Part shown: piece by piece, positions 6,052-13,059 of the stretch
Numbering within the stretch: position 1 is the stretch's first letter
How the letters are laid out: the number at the start of each line of letters is the position of its first letter
The notes under the pieces: generated by a model
What the model was told of the DNA's origin: nothing
Seen by the model: only the letters and a program-made list of their open reading frames with translations
Databases searched by the model: none
Made by a program: the position numbers and the translations under genes
Assembly (NCBI GenBank): GCA_016872875.1
Contig: VGYW01000232.1
Coordinates: 1-13,222, forward strand
Direction: 5' to 3'
Length of the DNA stretch: 13,222 nt
DNA from: Planctomycetota bacterium
GTDB lineage: Bacteria > Planctomycetota > PUPC01 > DSUN01

Positions 6052-7154
6052 GCAGAGCCATTTCGGATTTCGGATTTCGGATTGCGGATTTCAGAACCGC
6101 CATGCTGTACCTCTGGCTGTGGGCAGCTCTCGCGGCGGGAGGGACGGGGGGGGTGCCGAAGATGGAGATAAGCGAGAGGACGAAGGGGGTCGTGCTGTCG
6201 GGGCTGCGGTATCTGGCAAGGACGCAGAACCGTGACGGCTCGTGGTCGGGGAGCGGGGGCTACAGCCGCAACGTGGGGGTGAGCGCGCTCGCCTGCATGG
6301 CGTTCATGGCCAACGGCAGCCAGCCGGGCCAGGGCGAGTTCGGCGAGAACATAGACCGCGGCCTCGACTTCGTGCTGTCGAACGTGCGCCGCGACGGCTA
6401 CATCGCGGCGGGCGGCGACTCGCGGATGTACGAGCACGGCTTCGCCGCGCTCTTCCTCGGCGAGGCCTACGGCATGACCCAGCGGCAGGACGTCGGCGAC
6501 AAGCTCCGCCTCGCCATCGCACTCATCCAGCGCGCGCAGAAGCAGATTGACGGCGGCTGGCGCTACGACCCCAGCCCCGTGGCCGAATCCGACATCTCGG
6601 TCACGGTCTGCCAGATCATGGCCCTCCGCTCGGCCCGCAACGCCGGCATCAAGGTGCCCAAGGAGTGCATAGACCGCGCGATAGCCTACGTGAAGCAGAG
6701 CTGCCTGGCCGACGGCTCGTTCTGCTACATGGTGCGGAGCCGCACGCGGGGCTCCTACGCGCTCCTCTCGGCCGGCGTCAGCTCGCTCTACGGCGCCGGC
6801 GAATACGACTGCCCCGAGCTGAGGCGCGCCCTCGCCCTCTTCGAGCAGGACACCCCCCGCAACATCCCGCGCCGCGGCCAGATAAGCCACTACTACTCCT
6901 ACGCCCACTACTACGCATCCCAGGCCGCCTACCACGCCGGGGGCCACTACTGGGACAGCTACTACCCCGCCGTGTGCAAGGAGATGGCCGACACGCAGGA
7001 GACGAACGGCAGTTGGCAGGACACGTTCGGCGAGGCCTACGGCACCGCGATGGCGTGCCTGGTGCTCCAGTTGCCCTACCAGTATCTGCCGATCTTCCAG
7101 CGGCTGGGTGCCGAGGAGGCGGCCCTGAAGAAAGGTAACGCTTCAGCCGAATGA
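6048..7154 (+). CDS. Exported prenyltransferase/squalene-oxidase-repeat (alpha/alpha toroid) protein
   Basis: The protein has 368 residues from GTG 6048, or 350 from ATG 6102. From the ATG it begins MLYLWLWAALAAGG, a short signal peptide. The rest shows helical repeats with QW-like turns: QNRDGSWSG (42-50), DGGWRYDP (150-157), ADGSFCYM (203-210) and NGSWQDTFGEAYG (302-314). These resemble terpene cyclases and protein prenyltransferases. The DxDD acid motif of squalene-hopene cyclases is absent and it is about half their length, so it is probably a binding or scaffold toroid, not a cyclase. GTG 6048 overlaps the upstream TGA by four bases and has GAGG seven bases before it, implying coupling; it would place 18 repeat-derived residues before the signal peptide. 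ATG 6102 gives a cleaner signal but no Shine-Dalgarno. The last codons (NASAE) lie in an inverted repeat. Confidence 0.85.
   Translation: MSRAISDFGFRIADFRTAMLYLWLWAALAAGGTGGVPKMEISERTKGVVLSGLRYLARTQNRDGSWSGSGGYSRNVGVSALACMAFMANGSQPGQGEFGENIDRGLDFVLSNVRRDGYIAAGGDSRMYEHGFAALFLGEAYGMTQRQDVGDKLRLAIALIQRAQKQIDGGWRYDPSPVAESDISVTVCQIMALRSARNAGIKVPKECIDRAIAYVKQSCLADGSFCYMVRSRTRGSYALLSAGVSSLYGAGEYDCPELRRALALFEQDTPRNIPRRGQISHYYSYAHYYASQAAYHAGGHYWDSYYPAVCKEMADTQETNGSWQDTFGEAYGTAMACLVLQLPYQYLPIFQRLGAEEAALKKGNASAE
6060..6094. repeat. Heptamer array (ATTTCGG x5) at a gene junction
   Basis: Five 7-base units, ATTTCGG three times then ATTGCGG and ATTTCAG, run from 6060 to 6094. They sit between the VWA stop and the ATG of the toroid gene. 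Read from the coupled GTG they encode ISDFGFRIADFR. The reverse complement is the CCGAAAT-type repeat seen scattered in intergenic DNA of many bacteria. Confidence 0.8.
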
Positions 7155-7281
7155 AGTGGAGAGACGAGCATGCGCGTCAGAGAGAGCGAGAAGTTTGTGG
7201 TGCGGGCTTCAGCCCGTTCCCGGCGCGGGAGACGGCCTGAAGGCCGCACTACGAGCTTCCGCTTCATTCGGCTGAAGCATT
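7137..7281. repeat. 24-bp inverted repeat enclosing a second ARTTN palindromic element
   Basis: Bases 7137-7160 and 7258-7281 are inverted copies with two mismatches (core CTTCAGCCGAATGAAG, 7141-7156 and 7262-7277). Between them, 7193-7254 is the palindromic element also found within the VWA gene, in opposite orientation: GTGCGGGCTTCAGCCCG followed by GGCCTGAAGGCCGCACTACG. The left arm includes the last codons and TGA of the toroid gene. The right arm ends about 20 bases before the next gene's start. The whole 145 bases could fold into one long stem in the operon message. Confidence 0.85.
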
Positions 7282-7300
7282 ACGAAGAAAGGAGAGGCCC

Positions 7301-10300
7301 GTGCCCCTGAATGAACTCACGCGGAAGCTCCGGGGCCTCAGGGGGCGCCTGCGCGGGCTGATCGTGCTCGCGGGCGCCAGCCGCTTCGCGCTCGCCGTCG
7401 TCGCCGCTCTGGCCGCGGCGTTCGTGCTCGATTGGACGGCGAAGCTGGAGACGCCTGGGCGCTTCGTCCTCCTCTTCGCCGCGATAGGGGCGTGGGCCTA
7501 CGCGCTCATCCGCTTCCTCATCATCCCGCTGCGCGTGCGGCTGGGGGACGACGAGCTGGCGCTCCTCGTGGAGGAGCGCCACCCCGAGCTGCGCGACCGC
7601 CTCATCTCCACCGTGCAGTTCGCCAGGGCGCGCAGCGTCGAGCCCCTCTCGCAGGCGATGGTGGACCGGCTCGCGCACGACGCGCGCGACATGGCGGCGC
7701 CGCTGGACTTCCGGGACGTCGCCTCGGCACGCCAGCCGGCCTACTGGGCGCTCGCCGCCGCCTTCGCCCTCGCCGCCGCCTCCGCCTACACGATCCTGTT
7801 CCCCGCCAACGCGGCGATCTTCGCCTACAGGTTCTTCGACCCCCTCAGTTCCGTGGAGTGGCCGCAGCGCACCCAGCTCGCGCTCCTGGCCTACGACAAG
7901 GACGGCCATTCGCTGCCCATCGAGGAAAACGTGGTCCACGTGCCGAAGGGCGAGGACCTGAACGTGCTGGTGCGTGCGGCGCGGTCGTCGGGCGCGCTCT
8001 GGCGCCCGCCACGCAGAGTCACCGCCCACTACCGCTACGAGGGCGGGAGCAGCGGCAGCCGCTCCGTGCCGATGGGCGACGAGGCGAGCTACCCGACCTG
8101 CTTCGCCACCGTCGCCGAGCCGTTCTCGTTTTACGTCACAGGCGACGATGCGACGACGCCGACGGTGCGGGTGGACGTTCGGAACCGCCCAAGGGTGGAG
8201 GACCTGCGCCTGACCATCCGCGCCCCAGCCTACACGGGCGAGCCCGAGCGCGTGCAGGCAGACGGCCGCGGGGCCATCGCCGCTCTCGCGGGCTCGGTGG
8301 TCCGCATCGAGCTCAAGTCGAGCAAGCCCATCGCGCAGGCCCCAGGCAGCGCCGCCATCGCCATCGAGGGGCAGCCGCCCATTCCCCTGAGCTTCGCCGA
8401 GACCGCGCCAGGGACGCCGCCCAACACCCGACTCGAAGGCTCCTTCACCCTCCGCGCGAACCAGAAGGAATACGCGATCACGCTGGTGGATACCGACGGG
8501 CTGAACAACTCGCCCCCCGCGACGTATCGGCTCGACGTGCGCCCCGACCGCGAGCCTGCCGTCAAGCTCCCCAAGCCCGGCGCGAGCAAGAAGGTCACGC
8601 CACGGGCCGTCGTTCCCATCCGCCTCGAGGCGGAGGACGAGTACGGCGTGACGCGCTCCCGCTTCGTCTATCGGCGCGGCGACGAGAAAGCCAAGCCGAC
8701 CTCTCACCCCTTCCCCGACGAGAAGGCGCCGGCGAGGAAGGTCGAGCGCGCCCACGAGTGGGACCTCACGGCCCTCGCCCTCAAGGAGCACGAGCAGCTC
8801 CGCGTCCACGGCGAGGCTGAGGACGCCTACGCGGAAACGGTCGAGGGCAAGGCGGTCGGGCCAAACGTCGGCCGCTCGCCGACCTATGTCCTCACCGTCG
8901 TCAGCGCGGCCGAGATGGCCGCGGCCCTCCAGCGCCAGCAGCAGGAGATCAAGGAGCGGATAAAGAAGCTCATCGGGCGCCAGGAGGCCGAGAAGGGCAC
9001 CGTCGAGCAGCTCCGCTCCGCCGAGAAGCTCGACCGCCGCAACGCGGCCGTGGCCGAGCGCGAGCAGATGAAGATCGCCGCCGCAGCCGAGGCCATCGCC
9101 GCCGAGCTCGAGGGCGTCGTGGCCGACATGAAGCACAACAAGGTCGGCACACCCGTGGACCAGCGCCGCGCCGAGGAGCTCGGCCAGGCAGTCAACCAGG
9201 CCGCGAAGAAGGACATGCCCGACGCCGCCCGCCAGATCGCCAGGGCGGGACAGGCCAACGAACGACCCGAACAGCTCCTCCACCTCGCAGCCGCGGCCAC
9301 CAGGCAGCAACAGGTGGTGGACGACCTCCGCGCCGCACTCGCCAAGTTCGACCAGTGGAGCGACGTGGACGAGCTGGTCCGCGACGCCAGCGAGCTCCTT
9401 CTCACCCAGAAGAAGCTCAACGAGTCCACCGCCGACATGGCCCGCAAGCTCCTCGGCAAGCCCGAGGAACAGCTCACCCCCGCCGAGAAGGGCGCCGCCC
9501 GCTCCCTCGCACGCTCCCAGCAGGGCGCGCGCGACACCATGGCCGCCCTCGAAACCAAGATGGCAGAGGTCGCCGCGAAAATCCGCGACAAGGACCCCGC
9601 CGCATCCAAAACCGTCGAACAGGCCCTCTCGCAGGCCAGCTCCGACCAGATTCGCAAGAAGATGGACGACGCCGGCACCCGCATCGAGCAGGCCCGCCCC
9701 GCCTCCGCACTCCCCTCACAGGCCGAGGCAACGCAGGCCCTTGAGCGGCTCGTCGAAACCCTCACCAGGGCACGAAGCCCCCACCTCGCCAAGGAGCTCC
9801 GCCGACTCCAGCAGGAAATCCGCGAGAAGATGGAGGCCCTCGACAAGCTCCTCAAGGACGAGCAGCGCCAGCTCAGCGAGACCGAGGTGGCCAACCTCCG
9901 CCGCCAGCTCCAGCGCCTCCGCGAACAGCAGGAGGCCGCTCAGGGCGCCGCAAGCAAGGCTGATTCTCAGGCCGACCTCCAGAAGCAGGCCGCGCCCCAA
10001 GGCGAGCTCGCCAAGCAGGCCGAGGAGCTAGGCCGCCAACTCGAACGCCTCACGGAACGCTCCCCCGAGCACAAGGACCCCCTCGGCAAGGCCCAGGAGG
10101 CGGTCAAGAACGCCTTCGAGCAGATGAGCCAGGCCAGCAAGTCCCTCGAGAAGGCGAGCAAGGACGACGCGACGAAGGCCCAGGCCGAAGCCGGCCGCCA
10201 GCTCAAGAAGGCCGAGGAGCAGTTGGCAGGCCTCCAGGACAAGTTGGCCGAAGGCAAGCGGCAGCTCGAACGCCTCGGCGAGCGCTCATCCCAGCAAGAC

Positions 10301-11275
10301 AAGACCGCGAAGGCCACAAGCGAGGCTTCGCAGGGCATCCAGAAAATGTCCGAGGAGGCCCAGAAGACCCTCCCCACCACCGCCAAGTCGGTCGAGCAGG
10401 CCAGCCAGAACGCCAACGACGCGGCCAAGGCCATGCAGGAAGCCTCGAAACAACTCGAAGAGGCATCCAAGCAGCCCGACGCCGGACCCTCCCAGCAGGA
10501 GTCCGCGCAGAAGCAGCAGCAGGAGTCCGCCGACCAGCTCAAGAAGGCGCGCGACGAGCTCGCCAAGGCCCACGACCAACTCGACCTCCAGCGCCGCGCT
10601 CAGGAGCTCTTCGAGCTTCAGAAGGTCCTCACCGAAATGCTCCCGCGCCAGGTCACTATCCGCGAGGGCACCGCCAAGCTCGACGCCGCCTCGGAGGGCG
10701 GCCAGAAGCCCCTCGGCCACGCACAGTCCCTCGCGCTCCGCGAGCTTGCCGACGCACAGGGCAAGCTCCACGAGGAGGCAGGCCAGGTCGCCGAACGCCT
10801 CGAACGCGAGCAGGTGCCCATCTTCCACTACGTCATGAAGGACGCCGCACGCCTCATGGGCGAAGTCCACAAACGCCTGGGCGACAAACAGGTTGACTGG
10901 CTCACCCAGGAGGCCCAGCGCGAGATCGAGCGCGACATCATGCAGCTCCTCGACGCCATGAAGTCGGAGACCGAGCGCCTCGCCCAGCAGCAGCAACAGC
11001 CGCCCCCGCCCGGCGGCGGCCCACAGGGCGGAAAGCCTCAGCCCCTCGTCCCCCCCGCCCAGCAGCTCAAGCAGCTCAAGACACTACAGCTCCAGGTCAA
11101 CACCGAGACGAAGTCGGTCGAGATCGAGCGCGCCACGGGCGGCGCCCGCGAGCGCCTCCTCAAGCACCGCGCCGCCCGCCTCGCCGCGAAACAGGCCGAG
11201 CTCGGCAAGCTCAGCCGCGACTTTGGTGATATAATGGAGAAGGCGAAGGAGGGCGAATCCCTCGCGCCGCCGTGA
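7301..11275 (+). CDS. DUF4175-type giant membrane-anchored coiled-coil protein
   Basis: The product has 1324 residues. Three hydrophobic helices lie near the N-terminus (about 20-44, 54-77 and 147-168), with a conserved-looking cytosolic or periplasmic segment between the second and third (ELALLVEERHPELRDRLIS). Residues about 186-530 are beta-rich, with Ig-like patches such as VRVDVRNRPRVEDLRLTIRA. From about 534 to 1225 the chain is almost pure coiled coil, rich in Gln, Glu, Lys and Ala. A Gln/Pro/Gly-rich hinge (about 1229-1255) precedes a final helical tail. This matches the DUF4175 family (PF13779), function unknown. The start is GTG 7301, with AGGAG six bases upstream; a nearby ATG (7311) is out of frame. 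It is third in the operon, 146 bases after the toroid gene. A tethered fibrous or scaffold role is an inference from the coil length. Long open frames on the opposite strand are composition artefacts. Confidence 0.88.
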   Translation: MPLNELTRKLRGLRGRLRGLIVLAGASRFALAVVAALAAAFVLDWTAKLETPGRFVLLFAAIGAWAYALIRFLIIPLRVRLGDDELALLVEERHPELRDRLISTVQFARARSVEPLSQAMVDRLAHDARDMAAPLDFRDVASARQPAYWALAAAFALAAASAYTILFPANAAIFAYRFFDPLSSVEWPQRTQLALLAYDKDGHSLPIEENVVHVPKGEDLNVLVRAARSSGALWRPPRRVTAHYRYEGGSSGSRSVPMGDEASYPTCFATVAEPFSFYVTGDDATTPTVRVDVRNRPRVEDLRLTIRAPAYTGEPERVQADGRGAIAALAGSVVRIELKSSKPIAQAPGSAAIAIEGQPPIPLSFAETAPGTPPNTRLEGSFTLRANQKEYAITLVDTDGLNNSPPATYRLDVRPDREPAVKLPKPGASKKVTPRAVVPIRLEAEDEYGVTRSRFVYRRGDEKAKPTSHPFPDEKAPARKVERAHEWDLTALALKEHEQLRVHGEAEDAYAETVEGKAVGPNVGRSPTYVLTVVSAAEMAAALQRQQQEIKERIKKLIGRQEAEKGTVEQLRSAEKLDRRNAAVAEREQMKIAAAAEAIAAELEGVVADMKHNKVGTPVDQRRAEELGQAVNQAAKKDMPDAARQIARAGQANERPEQLLHLAAAATRQQQVVDDLRAALAKFDQWSDVDELVRDASELLLTQKKLNESTADMARKLLGKPEEQLTPAEKGAARSLARSQQGARDTMAALETKMAEVAAKIRDKDPAASKTVEQALSQASSDQIRKKMDDAGTRIEQARPASALPSQAEATQALERLVETLTRARSPHLAKELRRLQQEIREKMEALDKLLKDEQRQLSETEVANLRRQLQRLREQQEAAQGAASKADSQADLQKQAAPQGELAKQAEELGRQLERLTERSPEHKDPLGKAQEAVKNAFEQMSQASKSLEKASKDDATKAQAEAGRQLKKAEEQLAGLQDKLAEGKRQLERLGERSSQQDKTAKATSEASQGIQKMSEEAQKTLPTTAKSVEQASQNANDAAKAMQEASKQLEEASKQPDAGPSQQESAQKQQQESADQLKKARDELAKAHDQLDLQRRAQELFELQKVLTEMLPRQVTIREGTAKLDAASEGGQKPLGHAQSLALRELADAQGKLHEEAGQVAERLEREQVPIFHYVMKDAARLMGEVHKRLGDKQVDWLTQEAQREIERDIMQLLDAMKSETERLAQQQQQPPPPGGGPQGGKPQPLVPPAQQLKQLKTLQLQVNTETKSVEIERATGGARERLLKHRAARLAAKQAELGKLSRDFGDIMEKAKEGESLAPP

Positions 11276-11309
11276 CCCCTTCTCCGGGGTCCTTGGCCGC
11301 GAGCAAAGG

Positions 11310-11372
11310 GGATGATTGGATGGATGGATGATTGGATGATTGGCAGACATTCATCCACCCATCCATTCATCC
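11310..11372. repeat. GGATGG snap-back repeat, copy 2
   Basis: The arms 11310-11330 and 11352-11372 are inverted copies with two mismatches in 21. It is closely related to copy 1 at 3490-3552 and has the same orientation, ending 21 bases before the start of the last operon gene. It fills most of the 118-base gap after the DUF4175-type gene. It could form a stable hairpin in the operon message. Confidence 0.8.
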
Positions 11373-11393
11373 CCTCCTGGAACGGAGTGACCA

Positions 11394-11999
11394 ATGATGA
11401 GAACCCGACACTTCGTTGTGGCCCTTACCCTTCTCGCTATCGCGGGCATCGTCTTCCCCAAGGAGGAAATCCTCCCCAGCAAGAAGGGCAAGAAGCGCGA
11501 CCCCCGCGCCGCCGAGAACCCCATGTACGACGTGGCCGACGACATGGACACCGCCGCCCGCCGCCTCAACGAGGCCAAGACCGACGACACCACTCAGACG
11601 GTCCAGGAAACCATCGTCGAGAAGCTCGACAAGCTCATCGAGGCGGCCGAGCAGCAGAGCTCCAAGCAGCCCCAGGGCGGCGGGGGCGAGAAGCCTAAGC
11701 CCAAGCCCCAACCCAAGCCCACCCCCGACGAAGAACAGAAGCGCAAAGAACAAGAGGCCAAGGAGAAGGAGAAGAAGCCCGCCTCCGCCCAGGAACAGAA
11801 GAAGACCGACCGCCCCGGCCTGGGGCGTCCCGGCCAGGGCGAGCCTACCGGCCCCCTCCACACCGACGCCGAGGAGTGGGGCAACCTCCCCCCAGCCGTC
11901 CGCGACCAGCTCCTCCAAACCCAGGGCGAAGGCTTCCCCCTCAAGTACCGCGAGCTCCTCCGCCGCTACTACCTCGAGCTCTCCAAGCCCAGGGACTGA
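11394..11999 (+). CDS. Small exported charged protein, putative partner of the DUF4175-type protein
   Basis: This 201-residue protein opens with a signal peptide (MMRTRHFVVALTLLAIAGIV). A helical segment follows (about 40-90; MYDVADDMDTAARRLNEAKT), then a low-complexity Lys/Pro/Gln/Glu linker (about 95-140) with KPKPKPQPKP. The compact C-terminus (about 160-201) includes EEWGNLPPAVRDQLLQ and GFPLKYRELLRRYY. I recognise this ending from proteins encoded beside DUF4175-type genes in planctomycetes, without a known function; that recollection was not checked by search. ATG 11394 has CGGAG six bases upstream; ATG 11397 is a near-equal alternative. It is last in the operon. The stop is followed by an imperfectly terminator-like hairpin at 12043-12082. 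It is likely periplasmic. Confidence 0.82.
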   Translation: MMRTRHFVVALTLLAIAGIVFPKEEILPSKKGKKRDPRAAENPMYDVADDMDTAARRLNEAKTDDTTQTVQETIVEKLDKLIEAAEQQSSKQPQGGGGEKPKPKPQPKPTPDEEQKRKEQEAKEKEKKPASAQEQKKTDRPGLGRPGQGEPTGPLHTDAEEWGNLPPAVRDQLLQTQGEGFPLKYRELLRRYYLELSKPRD

Positions 12000-12042
12000 G
12001 CCCCCACCTCATCCCCACGCTGACAGGTTGGACCAACATGTT

Positions 12043-12191
12043 CAAGATGCTCACTTGTGCGCAAAAGGAGGTGAGCATCTTGAGACCACAGGCGCCGGGA
12101 CGCCCGCCAAGCCATAAGGCATTGCTAGCGCAGCAGATATGGACTCGGTTCGGCCCCCTGACAGCTTTCCTCTCTCCGGCAAGATGCTCAC
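12043..12191. repeat. Three AAGATGCTCAC units forming inverted pairs
   Basis: CAAGATGCTCAC at 12043-12054 pairs perfectly with GTGAGCATCTTG at 12071-12082 over a 16-base loop. A third copy, CAAGATGCTCAC, occurs at 12180-12191, so the middle copy can pair with either. The first hairpin lies 44 bases after the operon's last stop and could help end or protect its message, but no T-run follows. No gene is evident in 12000-12430. Confidence 0.7.
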
Positions 12192-12435
12192 CTGCCCCGC
12201 GAAGGCACTCCCAAGGTCGGCCGCTCCGGCCTCACCACCCCTGATTGGCGGAGCCCGGCATCGAGACACGGACGGTGGCGGACGGGTAGACGGCCAGGGG
12301 ATACGGCTCGCTTCTCTGCGGGGAGGCGTGCCGAGCGATGAAGGCGGCAGCAGGAACCGGACCGGCCAATAGCCTCAGCCAGCTTCACCTCGCCGCAAGG
12401 CCCCGCCATCGCTGCACCCACGCACCCACCTTGCG

Positions 12436-12607
12436 CAGGAGCCTGTCCAGGAATCCCCGTGGGCTGCGATGCCCCTGCTGCGTTGCGTCTCCTCAGCGAT
12501 CGGTGCCACCGTCAGGTGGCGCGTAGCATCGCCTGCGTCGCCGCGCCCTGCATCCGCCCCGCTGACGCCGGCAACGCAACCGGCCGGGATTCCTGGACAG
12601 GCTCCTG
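12436..12607. repeat. 172-bp element with perfect 22-bp inverted ends
   Basis: Bases 12436-12457 and 12586-12607 are perfect inverted copies (CAGGAGCCTGTCCAGG core). The 128-base interior contains a small GCCACC/GGTGGC hairpin around 12512-12527 and no credible gene. Size and ends suit a miniature inverted-repeat element, but no target-site duplication is obvious and no transposase is nearby. Confidence 0.75.
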
Positions 12608-12648
12608 GCACCACAACGCCACTTCATGGAGAGCCGACCCGAACAGTG

Positions 12649-12993
12649 GTCATTCTGAGCGTTGGTCGCCTCTGGGCGACCGAAAGCGAAGAACCTCTAC
12701 CAACCCAGCTGTGGGCGCGAGTCTGGGCGTTTGGGACCGACTCACGGCTGGTAGAGATTCTTCGCTCCGCCCGCCCGCCGTACGGCGGGTGCGTGTCTAG
12801 CGTCGCGTCGTAAGGCTGCCCACCTCTCCCTTGGGGAGAGGTCGCCCGCCAGAGGCGGGCGGGTGAGGGTGCTTCCTGCCTGGTCCGCGGCAAGCCAAGC
12901 ACCCTCACCCCAGCCCTCTCCCCGAGGGAGAGGGGGGATGGTCGCACCCTCGCTAAACAGGTACTTACGGCGGGCGGCTACGCTCAGAATGAC
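12649..12993. repeat. Nested repeat block bounded by GTCATTCTGAGCG inverted ends
   Basis: GTCATTCTGAGCG (12649-12661) and CGCTCAGAATGAC (12981-12993) are perfect inverted ends. Inside are a 21-base pair with two mismatches (12685-12705 and 12746-12766), a perfect 16-base palindrome at 12774-12789, a hairpin at 12823-12841, one at 12843-12861, a perfect 14-bp pair (12861-12874 and 12897-12910) and a hairpin at 12914-12934. Several are repeats within repeats. Short open frames here follow the repeats and are not credible genes. Confidence 0.8.
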
Positions 12994-13059
12994 ACCTTGC
13001 GGAAACATCTGCTATGAGGCCGTTTGTCAAGCGCAAACTTCAGGATGAGGAACCAGGGG

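Noticed and set aside
6048..7154. Functional squalene-hopene or terpene cyclase
   Set aside because: No DxDD motif, about half the usual length, and an apparent export signal. Only the toroid repeat architecture is supported.
7280..9310. 676-residue open frame on the - strand opposite the DUF4175-type gene
   Set aside because: It is the mirror of a high-GC coding strand, has Leu/Gly/Arg/Ala-biased composition with no domain pattern, and overlaps a well-supported gene with a good ribosome site.
11274..11291. Terminator directly after the DUF4175-type gene
   Set aside because: GACCCC/GGGGTC is only a 6-bp stem with no T-run, and a further operon gene follows.
12649..12993. CRISPR array
   Set aside because: Repeats are inverted and nested and do not recur in tandem with regular spacers; no cas gene is present.
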